From: Pantanalinema rosaneae
GTDB taxonomy: Bacteria; Cyanobacteriota; Cyanobacteriia; Leptolyngbyales; Leptolyngbyaceae
Assembly (NCBI RefSeq): GCF_050753385.1
Contig: NZ_JBLZFZ010000012.1
Span: 1 to 64,000, forward strand
DNA length: 64,000 bases
Reading direction: 5' to 3'
In this document: positions 41,952 through 51,658 of the stretch, one piece after another
Numbering within the stretch: the first letter of the stretch is position 1
Layout: every line of letters begins with the position of its first letter
Program-made: the position numbers and the translations under genes
The notes under the pieces: model-generated
The model's input: the letters and a program-made list of their open reading frames with translations, nothing else
Told to the model about the DNA's origin: nothing
The model's database searches: none

Positions 41952-43221
41952 GTTTAAAGAAGTGACCAATTAAATACAATGAGCCACACAGGACGGTCAA
42001 ATAGTCTGGTTCGGGCGAATTGGCTCGCTGTTTTAGCGCTGCATCTAATCCACTAAAGACATCTGCATAGACCTGACAATGGGCTAACTCCGGACAAATT
42101 TCGGTGGCTAACCCTGCCAATGTGGTTGGATCGGCTGAACTATGATCTGGCACAGGAACGAGATAGAGCGCGTCTCCAGGACGGAGTAATGCCTTGAAAA
42201 TATCGGCATGATCTTTGGTGGAGAGTATGCCCATGATCCATTGGAGTTTGAGTGGGGATGAGAGGGATGAGGACAGTAATTGATCGACATATTGCCGCAA
42301 CACTTCAGCACTGGCGGGATTATGGGCACCATCGATCAGAATCCGGTGTCCTTGCCAGGTGAACCATTGCAAGCGACCTGCCCATCGGGTATTTGCCATA
42401 CCTTTGACGATCGCATCGGTGGAAATTTGCCATCCTTGGGCTTGCAAGATCTGCACTGCTGCGATCGCCATTGCCGAGTTGCTTAACTGGATCGCGCCAT
42501 GGAGCGGTAAGGGATATTGAATGCCCCGGTAGTCTGCCCAGCGAGTGTTCTGGTGTTCTATCTCGATCGCGGGGTCTACCCAAACTGCTGGACAGCCTAA
42601 TTCGGTAATTCGTTGAGTAACGACGGCTTGGGCTTCGGGAGGCAATTGTCCAATCACTGCCGGACACGCGGGTTTGAGAATGCCCGCTTTTTCTCCGGCA
42701 ATTTGTCCTAAGGTGGAACCCAATCGTTGCCAATGTTCTCGACTGATTGAGGTAATAATGCTGACTAAGGGACGATCGCAGACGTTGGTGGCATCTAAGC
42801 GTCCGCCTAAGCCAACCTCCATGACGGCAATATCGACCTGCTGTTGGGCGAAATAAACCCAGGCGGCGGCGGTGATCACTTCAAACTGGGTGGGCGTTGG
42901 AGCGGTGGGTTGAATCGCGGCAATCACTTGCTGCAAACACTGTTCTAATTCCTGGGATGAGATGGGTTGGTCGTTGAAACAAATCCGTTCGTTCCAATCG
43001 ACTAAATGGGGTGAGGTGTAGCGTCCGACCCGATAGCCTGCTGCCGTCAACACAGCCGACAGATAAGCACAGACGGAGCCTTTACCATTACTGCCTGCGA
43101 CATGAATAATTGGCACTTGCTGATGGGGATTGCCCAGGTTGGCCAGTAATCGATAGCTACTGTCTAAACCGAGCTTGACCCCAAAGAGTTCAAATTGTTG
43201 CAGGAGTGTGGCGATCGTCAC
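41941..43221 (-). CDS. folC: Folylpolyglutamate synthase / dihydrofolate synthase
   Basis: A 426-residue Mur-ligase-family enzyme adding glutamate to folates. Motifs are IIHVAGSNGKGSVCAYLSAV (P-loop), TSPHLVDWNERI, MEVGLGGRLDATNV, TSISREHWQRLG and ILIDGAHNPASAEVL. A short Ser/Leu-rich stretch (LLSSSLSSPLK) is inserted after the QYVDQ helix. The start is GTG at 43221. DUF1643 overlaps its end. Confidence 0.93.
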   Translation of the reverse strand: MTIATLLQQFELFGVKLGLDSSYRLLANLGNPHQQVPIIHVAGSNGKGSVCAYLSAVLTAAGYRVGRYTSPHLVDWNERICFNDQPISSQELEQCLQQVIAAIQPTAPTPTQFEVITAAAWVYFAQQQVDIAVMEVGLGGRLDATNVCDRPLVSIITSISREHWQRLGSTLGQIAGEKAGILKPACPAVIGQLPPEAQAVVTQRITELGCPAVWVDPAIEIEHQNTRWADYRGIQYPLPLHGAIQLSNSAMAIAAVQILQAQGWQISTDAIVKGMANTRWAGRLQWFTWQGHRILIDGAHNPASAEVLRQYVDQLLSSSLSSPLKLQWIMGILSTKDHADIFKALLRPGDALYLVPVPDHSSADPTTLAGLATEICPELAHCQVYADVFSGLDAALKQRANSPEPDYLTVLCGSLYLIGHFFKHAA

Positions 43222-43339
43222 AGTCAGAATCCCCGGTGGGCTGGAAATTACCCCGTGATCTTATGCTGCTGGCTGGATCACCGTAAAGTGTTGGTGAGGG
43301 CTAAGAATCGCAAATTTATTAAGGTGTAATTTTGCGTAG

Positions 43340-43403
43340 GGGCGTGGCATTCGGTAGAAAATCCTTGCCATTACCCCAGAAATCTCTGCCGAATGCCGCG
43401 CCC
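43340..43403. repeat. Dispersed inverted repeat (REP/MITE-like)
   Basis: GGGCGTGGCATTCGGTAGA (43340-43358) and TCTGCCGAATGCCGCGCCC (43385-43403) are reverse complements at 17 of 19 positions with a 26-base loop. The GGGGCG.GGCATTCGG core is of a type seen, to my knowledge, scattered in intergenic DNA of filamentous cyanobacteria. It lies between folC and the serpin gene on the same strand and may end the serpin transcript. Confidence 0.75.
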
Positions 43404-43438
43404 GTACAGAGAAATGCGGAGTTATTTGATTCCCATTC

Positions 43439-44731
43439 CTAAGGATTCACGATCGCGCCCATGAACAGAATCGTTCCGGTTTGGTTGTCGCGAATCGCGC
43501 AGAAGAAGGGGCGATCGGCTTTAAAGGTAAAGGGGGTGTCATCGAGTTGAATGGAGGTGGTGCGAATACCGATCGAGGTGACGGCGGCGGCTTCCGTTCC
43601 TTCTTCATTCACTTCCACGAAGGTCTTATGTTTCACCTGATCAATTTGCATCGGGGTGTCACTTAGGTTGGAGAAATTGGCGCGTCTGCCGAATGCCTCT
43701 GCCATGCCCAAGTTGGATAAAGCTTGGTTGAGTTCAATGTCGTATTCCATTTTGAAACGAGGAATCTGCACCGTACCAGGACGGCTGCGAAATCGCTGGC
43801 TCCAGGTTTGCCAGTTTTCAGCAGTCAGAGTTTTATAGAACTGCGACAGGTTAGAGGTTTGCTTGGGGAGGAAAATTACCATACTCACCCGCCGATCGCC
43901 ATAGGGTAAATTCACAGCTTGAAACTGATCGGTTTCGTAATAGCGATAGTCTCCCCGTTGGCTCATCATTGCCACAGTTTTTTGTTGACCATTACTTAAC
44001 CGAAACGGTTGATTTGTCGTGAGTTGTTTATCGAATTGAGTTGTCCAATTACCTTTGAAATAAATTGCATTAATTAAAAACATTACATCATCGGGGTTGA
44101 TGCGATCGATGATTTTGTCGATCTTATTACGGGTATGCTGTTTTACCCAGTTGTTAATTGTAGACACTGCCTTGGGGCTACGAAAGTCTAAATCCGTGAC
44201 TTCTGCTTGATAAAACTGACGGTTCCGTTGGATAAAATCTGGTTTAAATGAGACTCCTTCCCTTGCCCATAACGAGTTAGCGATCGCTAATTGCACTTTC
44301 GGATCAGCACTTTCCAATAATGCTTTCAAACTGGCATTGGCTTGGTTTAAATCATTCAAACTCATGCCTTGAATTTGTAAGGCTTTCGCCATTGCTTGCT
44401 GAGTGCTACCGTTGGCTCCGTTGTACGCCATGCTCAGGGCGATCGCAATGCTAGAGGGTGAGACAAACACATTTTTATTGCTTTCCTGCTTAAGCACTTC
44501 GGCAAACAATTTCATGCCAAACCGAGTATTTGCCTCGATTAGTTGGGGATTTACTGTCTTAGGTGTTTGTGCCACACGACGCTCCTGCCCTGAAATGGGT
44601 TTAGACTGACTGGGACGGGGACTCGCGATCGCAGGTGAACCATCGCTTGTTCGTAAGCATCCTAATAACCCCAACAATACTAAACTGCTAGCCGTGATGG
44701 CTCCAATGATCCGGAACTGCCGCACACCCAT
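43439..44731 (-). CDS. Serpin-family protease inhibitor, probable lipoprotein
   Basis: A 430-residue serpin. The N-terminus has a lipoprotein signal (ASSLVLLGLLGC, lipobox LLGC). The serpin body shows NVFVSPSSIAIALSMAYNGA, VTDLDFRSPKAVSTINNWV, FLINAIYFKGNW and the end FKADRPFFCAIRDNQTGTIL. The reactive-loop hinge EEGTEAAAVTS is small-residue-rich, as in inhibitory serpins. By spacing from the hinge the scissile bond would fall in IRTTSIQ, around Thr-Ser, though Arg two residues earlier could serve as P1. It would trap proteases at the cell surface or periplasm. Confidence 0.92.
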   Translation of the reverse strand: MGVRQFRIIGAITASSLVLLGLLGCLRTSDGSPAIASPRPSQSKPISGQERRVAQTPKTVNPQLIEANTRFGMKLFAEVLKQESNKNVFVSPSSIAIALSMAYNGANGSTQQAMAKALQIQGMSLNDLNQANASLKALLESADPKVQLAIANSLWAREGVSFKPDFIQRNRQFYQAEVTDLDFRSPKAVSTINNWVKQHTRNKIDKIIDRINPDDVMFLINAIYFKGNWTTQFDKQLTTNQPFRLSNGQQKTVAMMSQRGDYRYYETDQFQAVNLPYGDRRVSMVIFLPKQTSNLSQFYKTLTAENWQTWSQRFRSRPGTVQIPRFKMEYDIELNQALSNLGMAEAFGRRANFSNLSDTPMQIDQVKHKTFVEVNEEGTEAAAVTSIGIRTTSIQLDDTPFTFKADRPFFCAIRDNQTGTILFMGAIVNP

Positions 44732-44755
44732 GACTGTACTCCTGATTGAACTGGA

Positions 44756-46360
44756 ATGGGATTTCTGTCTCTACACACCCAAGATGTCATACTCAGGATG
44801 ACGGCAAGGCGATCGTTACAGTTTCTGCAACTTATGAAATTATTTAGTTCCCCTATCCTGAAGTTATTACTGCCTAGCTTGATTGTTTTTTTGTTATTAC
44901 GGTGGGGATTTTGGTTGGCGGTTTTTCCCAATCCCGATGAAGCCTACTATTGGTTATGGGGGCAACATCCCGCCCTATCCTATTATGATCACCCACCCTT
45001 CCAAGCCTGGGTACAAGGGTTATTTACGGCGATCTTTGGGCGATCGACCTTTACTTTAAGACTGCCCAATCTGATTACGAACTGTATTTTTTTCTATGTT
45101 TACTATCAAATTGCTCGTTATTTGTATGGGAAACAGGAACAAAATGCCTTTTGGATCATGGTCGCCTGTATTGTGGCATCCCCTTTATATTTTTTATTTT
45201 TAGCCTTAGCTTGGCATGATCATTTATTGATTACATTTTCGCTCCTATCTGCCTACTGGCTGATTCAGTTTCTCGATCGCTATTTAATCAATCCGGCTGC
45301 TTCTAGCTGGCGATTATATGCGGCGGCGATCGCCTTAGGATTAGCGGGATTATCTAAATATAATGCCGCCTTTATGGCACTAGGATTTCTAGCCACGATC
45401 GTTGTTGATCCACGCTTACGCCCTTTGCTGCGCGATCGACGTTTGTATATTGCTACTGCGATCGGGCTAAGTTGCTTATTACCAATTTTGTTATGGAACC
45501 TATCGAATGATTGGCAATCAGTGCATTACTATTTCAACCGTAGTGTAAATCCGGTCAGTGGACTCAGCCTAAAATTCTCTCCCTTCTTTAACTTTGTGCT
45601 GTTCTCATTCCTGCTTGTGTCTCCGTTTAATTGGATGGTGTTTTGGCGATCGCTGAAACAATCTCCCGCCCTGCTATCCCATTCCATTTACGCCAAAGTT
45701 GCTGTTTGGACGTTCATCATTCCCACTGTAATTCTCACGATCATTTCCCTCCTTTCCGCCGCATTATATTACTGGAATATTACCGCTTACCTATTACTCT
45801 TTCCCCTCATTCCCGCTCTTTTCCTCCCCCCATCACCCTCATCCTCCTTATTTTCCTCATCTCCCCCTCTCCCCCCCTCTCAAACCAAATTCCTAATTGC
45901 CGGACAACTTTATGGACTGTTATTTGCTGGACTATTAGTAATTCACTACGGTCTACTGCCAATTTCAGCCTTAATTAGCCCCACAGAAGACCCGGACTCC
46001 CGCATGTTGTATGGCTGGAATACAGTGGCAACAGAAGTGAGGAAACAAACTCCTGAATTAGGTGAGCAACCCCTATTGCTGACCACTGATTATCGATCGG
46101 CTTCTGCCCTTGCCTATGAATTAAATGAGCCGAATGTGCTTGCCATTTCCGATCGCATTGATCAGTTCGACTTCTGGTTTCAACCCGACCAACATACTGG
46201 CAAGAATGCCTTAATTTTGTCCGATGATTGGCATCCAATGCAGCCAGAGTTATTAGCCCAATTTGAGCGAACTACTGCCCCCCAAACGATCGCAGTGAGA
46301 CGGTTTGGGATTTGGATTAAACGCTATTACTTAAGGCAAGCCTTTGGATTTAAAGGCTAA
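44756..46360 (+). CDS. Glycosyltransferase family 39/ArnT-like membrane protein
   Basis: A 534-residue polytopic protein with about ten transmembrane helices. The first extracytoplasmic loop has the catalytic-type motif FPNPDEAYYWLWGQHPALSY with the acidic pair DE, followed by YYDHPPFQAWVQG, typical of GT39/GT83 lipid-linked sugar transferases. A polypyrimidine-encoded insert (PPSPSSSLFSSSPPLPPSQ) interrupts a loop at about 360-380. Start 44756 gives a 26-residue N-tail; an ATG at 44834 (MKLFSSPILK) would remove it. It ends one base before the converging WG-repeat gene. Confidence 0.82.
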   Translation: MGFLSLHTQDVILRMTARRSLQFLQLMKLFSSPILKLLLPSLIVFLLLRWGFWLAVFPNPDEAYYWLWGQHPALSYYDHPPFQAWVQGLFTAIFGRSTFTLRLPNLITNCIFFYVYYQIARYLYGKQEQNAFWIMVACIVASPLYFLFLALAWHDHLLITFSLLSAYWLIQFLDRYLINPAASSWRLYAAAIALGLAGLSKYNAAFMALGFLATIVVDPRLRPLLRDRRLYIATAIGLSCLLPILLWNLSNDWQSVHYYFNRSVNPVSGLSLKFSPFFNFVLFSFLLVSPFNWMVFWRSLKQSPALLSHSIYAKVAVWTFIIPTVILTIISLLSAALYYWNITAYLLLFPLIPALFLPPSPSSSLFSSSPPLPPSQTKFLIAGQLYGLLFAGLLVIHYGLLPISALISPTEDPDSRMLYGWNTVATEVRKQTPELGEQPLLLTTDYRSASALAYELNEPNVLAISDRIDQFDFWFQPDQHTGKNALILSDDWHPMQPELLAQFERTTAPQTIAVRRFGIWIKRYYLRQAFGFKG

Positions 46361-46361
46361 G

Positions 46362-47453
46362 CTACACATTATTGCGACTGATATAGCCCCACTTATCTCC
46401 GATTTTTACTCGGGCTAATCCTTCCGCAAAGGAACCAGCATTATCAAACTTAGGCGCGATCGCTAAGTTACCGGATTGATCAATATAACCCCATTTATCG
46501 TTGATTTGGACGGCGGCTAGACCTTGAGAAAATTCGCCAGCATAGTTAAATTGGGGTTTGATCACCAGATCACCCGATGGATTGACGTAACCCCATTTAC
46601 CATTTTGTTGAACCGCCGCTAATCCTTCCGAAAAATCATTGGCAAAACTAAATTGTAGGGGAATTGCGATCGCGCCCTGCCGATTGACATAGCCCCATTG
46701 TTGCCCAGTCCGGACACGAGCGAAGGATTCGGCAAACGGAAATGCTCCATCAAATTGAGGTTTAATCATCAGTTGGTTAGAACGGTTTAAATATCCCCAT
46801 TTTTGACCCATCCGAACGGGAGCTAATCCCTGGGAAAACCTGGCAGCATCATCATACTTGGGAGCGATCGCCATTTGACCTTGAGGTGTGATATAGCCAT
46901 ATTTGCGATCGACTTTCACTGCTGCTAATCCCTGGGAAAATGGCATCGCCAAGGCAAATTTTGGTTGAATCACTAATTGTCCCGATTTATTGATGTAGCC
47001 ATAGATTGTATTCACTTTTACTGCTGCTAATCCTTCTGAAAAGCGAGCAATACTGTCAAAATGAATCTGTTCTAATAACTGCCCCGTTGGAGTAATACAG
47101 GAATAAATACTGCCTAACTGCACGATCGCTAATCCTTCCGAAAAGGCTGCCATTGCAGTAAATTCGTGTTCTGGGGTGATTACCACCTTACCGGTTGAAT
47201 TAATGTAGCGATAGGTATTATTAATGCTGACTAAAGCTAATCCTTCCGAGAAGTCGGAGGCACTATCAAACTGGGGACTGATGCCTTGAGCTTGTTTCTG
47301 TGCGGGTGGTTGTTGGGCTATTTCAGAATTGCGATCGTCTGGCTCAGATTGTACCGATGAAAACTGAATGGTATTTGGATCAATGTTTCCAGCAAGACTG
47401 CAAGCGGCGAGTCCCAATAAACAGCCGCCGATCAGCAAATAATTAGTTTTCAC
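46362..47453 (-). CDS. WG-repeat lipoprotein
   Basis: A 363-residue exported protein with a lipobox (LLIGGCLLGLAAC, C19). It has about nine WG repeats of roughly 33 residues, each like KWGYVNPSGDLVIKPQF then FSEGLAAVQ. The repeats run to the C-terminus. WG proteins are believed to form beta-rich protein-binding surfaces; the partner is unknown. The gene is isolated, about 200 bases from uvrB. Confidence 0.9.
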   Translation of the reverse strand: MKTNYLLIGGCLLGLAACSLAGNIDPNTIQFSSVQSEPDDRNSEIAQQPPAQKQAQGISPQFDSASDFSEGLALVSINNTYRYINSTGKVVITPEHEFTAMAAFSEGLAIVQLGSIYSCITPTGQLLEQIHFDSIARFSEGLAAVKVNTIYGYINKSGQLVIQPKFALAMPFSQGLAAVKVDRKYGYITPQGQMAIAPKYDDAARFSQGLAPVRMGQKWGYLNRSNQLMIKPQFDGAFPFAESFARVRTGQQWGYVNRQGAIAIPLQFSFANDFSEGLAAVQQNGKWGYVNPSGDLVIKPQFNYAGEFSQGLAAVQINDKWGYIDQSGNLAIAPKFDNAGSFAEGLARVKIGDKWGYISRNNV

Positions 47454-47653
47454 AATTCTGTTATGCCATAAATGCCTCTTTTCCTAATCTGGCTGATCCC
47501 CTCTATAGAAATTGGACAATTCCGTAAAACTTCATAGAGCTTGACAAGCCTTAATGATTAACCAATGCACTATCTAACCTATGGTAGAGGGCTAGAGTGG
47601 AACTTGTGGAAGTTTGGACACTAACTCAACGAATGGGTCACCGTAGCCTCAAA

Positions 47654-49657
47654 TTACTGGTGATGACCGAGTAAGCGATCGCGCAAATGTTTGATGCGAT
47701 CGCGGTACTTAGCGGCTTCCTCAAACTCTAATTTCTTGGCGGCTTCCTTCATTTGGGCTTCCAGTTGAGTAATCAATTCTGGAATCTCGGTTAATGACAA
47801 ATCATCGGCTTGTTCATAGACTTGATCCAGTTCTTGAGCATTCAAGCGCCGTGACACTTCGAGAAATGCCAGAATCGCGTTATTGGATTTTTTGATGATG
47901 GGTTTGGGCGTAATCCCATGTTTCTCGTTGTACGCCATTTGGATTTCCCGCCGTCGCTCCGTAGCATCGATCGCCTTTGCCATACTATCGGTCATGTTAT
48001 CGGCATAGAGAATTGCCTGCCCCTGAACGTGACGGGCGGCTCGACCAATGGTTTGAATCAGCGATCGGGCGGCTCGTAAAAACCCTTCTTTATCGGCATC
48101 CAGAATTGCTACCAGTGAGACTTCCGGTAAGTCCAAACCTTCCCGCAATAAGTTAACGCCAATCAACACATCAAATGTGCCTTCGCGCAGATCTTGAAGA
48201 ATTTCAATCCGTTCGATCGAGTTAATTTCTGAGTGGAGATAGCGGACTCGGACGGCTCGTTCTTGAAAGTATTCGGTTAGGTCTTCTGCCATCCGTTTGG
48301 TCAGGGTCGTGACTAAGGTGCGTTCCTGCCGTCTAGCGCGTTCCTGAATTTCGTGTAATAGATCATCGACTTGCCCAGTCGTCGGACGCACAAAAATTTC
48401 GGGATCAAGCACTCCCGTCGGTCGAATCACTTGTTCAACAATGTGGTCTTGAGAGATTTCTACCTCCCAATCCCCAGGAGTTGCCGAGACAAAAATACAT
48501 TGGCTGACCTTTTGCCAAAATTCCTCGGACTTTAACGGGCGATTATCGGCAGCACTGGGTAAGCGAAAGCCATGCTCAATCAAGACCTTTTTGCGAGCCT
48601 GGTCGCCGTTATACATACCGCGTAATTGCGGCACAGTCACATGGGATTCATCAATTACCAATAACCAATCTTTAGGGAAATAATCGATCAAACATTCGGG
48701 TGGATCTCCGGCTCCCCGTCCGGCTAAATGGCGGGAGTAGTTTTCCACACCATTGCAAAAGCCCACTTCTCGCAATACTTCCAGATCGTAGCGAGTCCGC
48801 TGTTCGAGCCGTTGGGCTTCTAGCAACTTGCCCTGACCTTCCAGTTCAGCCAATCGTTGTTTCAGTTCCTCCGCGATCGCATCACACGCCGCATCCAGGC
48901 GATCCTCTGGGGTGACAAAGTGACGGGCGGGATAGATATTGACGGCTTCTAAACTCTGTAGAGTCGCTCCAGTCACCGGATCGACATAGCGAATCGCATC
49001 AATTTCATCGCCAAAAAATTCCACCCGGATAATCCGATCTTCATAAGCGGGGCCAATTTCCAGCACATCCCCTTTGACTCGGAACCGTCCCCGTCCCAAG
49101 TCCAGATCATTGCGGGTATATTGCACCGACACCAGATCACGAATAATTTGGCGGGGATCAAGCTCAACCCCAACCCGTAAGGGAATTGAGGCTTTCAAAT
49201 ACTCCGAGGGAATTCCTAAGCCGTAAATACAACTAATCGAAGCCACAACAATTACATCCCGCCGCTCAAACAACGATCGCGTGGCAGAGTGCCGCAGCAT
49301 GTCGATTTCATCGTTGATTGAGGCAGTTTTCTCAATATAAGTGTCGGTAACGGGAATGTAGGCTTCTGGCTGATAATAATCGTAATAACTGATGAAATAC
49401 TCAACGGCATTATTGGGAAAAAATTCCCGTAGCTCATTACAAAGCTGTGCCGCCAGCGTTTTGTTGTGGGCTAACACCAGAGCGGGTTTACCAATCTGTT
49501 CAATTACCCGCGCGACAGTATGGGTTTTTCCGGTTCCTGTAGCTCCTAATAGGGTCTGGAAGCGAGTGCCAGCATTGACGGACTGAATCAGTTGTTTGAT
49601 CGCCTGGGGCTGATCGCCGGTTGGTTCAAACGGAGCTTGAATCTGAAACTGTGCCAT
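47654..49657 (-). CDS. uvrB: UvrABC system protein B
   Basis: A 667-residue helicase-fold subunit of nucleotide excision repair. Motif I is LLGATGTGKTHT, the beta-hairpin region has YFISYYDYYQPEAYIP, then LVIDESHVT (motif II), VSATPGDWE, and helicase motifs GVNLLREGLDLPEVSLV and QTIGRAARH. The C-terminal UVR segment (EEAAKYRDRIKHLRDRLL) contacts UvrC. Length is standard. Confidence 0.97.
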   Translation of the reverse strand: MAQFQIQAPFEPTGDQPQAIKQLIQSVNAGTRFQTLLGATGTGKTHTVARVIEQIGKPALVLAHNKTLAAQLCNELREFFPNNAVEYFISYYDYYQPEAYIPVTDTYIEKTASINDEIDMLRHSATRSLFERRDVIVVASISCIYGLGIPSEYLKASIPLRVGVELDPRQIIRDLVSVQYTRNDLDLGRGRFRVKGDVLEIGPAYEDRIIRVEFFGDEIDAIRYVDPVTGATLQSLEAVNIYPARHFVTPEDRLDAACDAIAEELKQRLAELEGQGKLLEAQRLEQRTRYDLEVLREVGFCNGVENYSRHLAGRGAGDPPECLIDYFPKDWLLVIDESHVTVPQLRGMYNGDQARKKVLIEHGFRLPSAADNRPLKSEEFWQKVSQCIFVSATPGDWEVEISQDHIVEQVIRPTGVLDPEIFVRPTTGQVDDLLHEIQERARRQERTLVTTLTKRMAEDLTEYFQERAVRVRYLHSEINSIERIEILQDLREGTFDVLIGVNLLREGLDLPEVSLVAILDADKEGFLRAARSLIQTIGRAARHVQGQAILYADNMTDSMAKAIDATERRREIQMAYNEKHGITPKPIIKKSNNAILAFLEVSRRLNAQELDQVYEQADDLSLTEIPELITQLEAQMKEAAKKLEFEEAAKYRDRIKHLRDRLLGHHQ

Positions 49658-49844
49658 ATCCCTGCCTCAACGATCGTGCCCTGAGAGAAAAAGTCACACT
49701 GACCTTCTCTATAATGACGAATTTAGAAGCAGACGTGGAGTTCCCCTATAACGCTTAGGTGTGCCCATGTAATACATACAGCTTGCCCCAAGATCAAATC
49801 TTTTATGGGAATACGACTTATGCTGAGGATAGATCTTAGTAGCA

Positions 49845-50246
49845 ATGAGTATGACCATTGAAGTCACCCTCAAATTATCAGAACATCTGATCGAGCAGGC
49901 ACGACACCTGGGAGTGGCAACCCAACGTGATCTGGGAACCGTACTAACCGATGTTCTAGAAATGCTTTGGTTAACGGTTGATAGAGTACCTGTACTTGAC
50001 GCATTGCCACCCACAACTGAGCTACCGGACAGTGACGTGTTGATGCTGGCAGATGCCAAGATGGATGATGTACAGAATCAACGCTTAGGCGATCTGCAAG
50101 CCAAGGGAAAAGCAAGCGGCTTGACCAGCGCTGAACGGTATGAGCTTTTGGCATTACTTCAGATTTATCAGGTGGGACAACTGCGTAAATCCGAAGCACT
50201 AGCTGAGGCTGTCCGGCGAGGCTTACGTGAATCGCTGATGCCATGA
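49845..50246 (+). CDS. Small helical protein paired with an HNH nuclease
   Basis: A 133-residue soluble, helix-rich protein. It begins VTLKLSEHLIEQARHLGVAT, which could resemble a ribbon-helix-helix or coiled N-terminus, and ends LRKSEALAEAVRRGLRESL. I do not recognise a domain. Its stop overlaps the HNH start by four bases (ATGA), so the two are coupled. The order (small protein then nuclease) resembles toxin-antitoxin or immunity pairs, but the function is not shown. Confidence 0.65.
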   Translation: MSMTIEVTLKLSEHLIEQARHLGVATQRDLGTVLTDVLEMLWLTVDRVPVLDALPPTTELPDSDVLMLADAKMDDVQNQRLGDLQAKGKASGLTSAERYELLALLQIYQVGQLRKSEALAEAVRRGLRESLMP

Positions 50247-50677
50247 CCATTTCCAATGAAATCCGAGAGTACGTCCGGCAACGGGCAGGCGATCGCTGCG
50301 AGTATTGTTTGAGCCAACAAGAATACGTGATGGGGCGATTGCAGATTGACCACATCCAACCCGTTTCTAAGGGCGGGATTGATGCCGAAGATAATCTCTG
50401 CCTTGCCTGTGAGTTGTGCAACCAATATAAGTGGACTCAAACAGAATCGCGTGATCCCGAAACGGGTGAAGCACATGCCCTATTTAATCCACGTCAACAG
50501 CGGTGGACAGAGCATTTTTCTTGGAGTACAGAGGGCACAGAAATTCTTGGTCAAACTCCCTGTGGTCGGGCAACAGTTGAAGCACTCAGATTAAATAATT
50601 CATTAGCGATCCTGGTTCGGCGTAATTGGGTTCGAGCTGGTTGGCATCCCCCAATAATAGAGGGGACAACATCGTGA
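50243..50677 (+). CDS. HNH endonuclease
   Basis: A 144-residue nuclease with an intact HNH site: RCEYCLSQQEYVMGRLQIDH, then IQPVSKGG and NLCLACELCNQYK. The CxxC...DH..P.SKGG....NL.LAC..CN..K set gives the His-Asn catalytic pair and the zinc cysteines. The rest (FNPRQQRWTEHFSWS; GRATVEALRLNN) is the extension seen in cyanobacterial HNH proteins. Such enzymes nick or cut DNA. It overlaps the upstream small protein by four bases. Confidence 0.9.
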   Translation: MTISNEIREYVRQRAGDRCEYCLSQQEYVMGRLQIDHIQPVSKGGIDAEDNLCLACELCNQYKWTQTESRDPETGEAHALFNPRQQRWTEHFSWSTEGTEILGQTPCGRATVEALRLNNSLAILVRRNWVRAGWHPPIIEGTTS

Positions 50678-50699
50678 AGGCTGATTCGGCTCAGGAATA

Positions 50700-51533
50700 T
50701 TAGGAGATTTGGGCTTCAGTATCCTGGTTTTGAAAAACTTTGCGAATTATCCATTGCATCGCGTTTGGTAGTAGGCGATGGGAGGCGATCGACAAGTTAG
50801 CCGATCCAACAATCACTTGTTTGCGTTGATGTTCCACAACTTGCCAAATAGCTTTAGCAACATCTTCGGGTTTTTCTACCAACGGTACTTGGAGCACTTG
50901 TTCAACTTGTTGCCGACGGGCTTGGGTATCGGATGGATCTTTGCCGCGAAAAATAGCGCGTTCTAAAAAGTTGGTTTTAATGATGTTGGGGTAAACTCCG
51001 CCGACATGAATCCCTTTCACCGATAACTCGGAATGTAAAGCTTCCGTTAGTCCAGTCACCGCAAATTTGCTTGTGCTATAAGGCGCTAAATACGGTAATG
51101 GCACTTTACCCCCGATCTAACTAACATTAACGATCGTGCCCTTTCCTCGACTTAAAAAATGAGGTAATACCGCATGAATAGTATGAATATAACCCCAAAT
51201 ATTTGTATCGATCGCTTGATGCCAATCGTCTAATGAAAACTCTTCAACGGCTCCAGAAATATAAATACCCGCGTTATTCACTAATATATCAATCTGCCCC
51301 ATTTGCGCGATCGCCGTGGTGATTAATGACTCCACTTGTTCGGCATCTCGAACATCGGTGGGAATAGCTAATACTTGGCGTTGCTGCTGCGATCGAATTT
51401 CGTCGGCAATTGCTTCTAAGCGATCGATCTGTCGGGCTGCCAAAATCAGATCGTAGCCCTGTTGGGCAAATAACAATGCGGTGGCTTTACCAATTCCTTG
51501 GGATGCGCCAGTAATCAAAACCGTGGGAGCCAT
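50700..51533 (-). pseudogene. Short-chain dehydrogenase/reductase with in-frame amber at catalytic Ser
   Basis: One reading frame of 278 codons, broken only by a TAG at 51119-51117. Upstream it has the Rossmann TGASQGIGKATALLF, DILVNNAGIYISGA and GTIVNVS. Downstream it continues IGGKVPLPYLAPYSTSKFAV with the YxxxK pair, then GVYPNIIKTN. By alignment with the SDR pattern (Ser 13 residues before Tyr) the stop occupies the catalytic serine codon, TCG to TAG being one change. No shift is needed. The gene is thus a recent pseudogene, a sequencing error, or a readthrough case. Otherwise it would be a full-length classical SDR. Confidence 0.8.
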
Positions 51534-51658
51534 AACAGAATTACGTGAAAGGGTTTGCCTTCCAGTGTGCTAACTTGCCTCCCTTCTGCCGTCTAACCTA
51601 CGTTGGATTTTGGTTGATCTTGTCTTGTAATTATTTTCCAAACAAATTTAGCTGCGTT

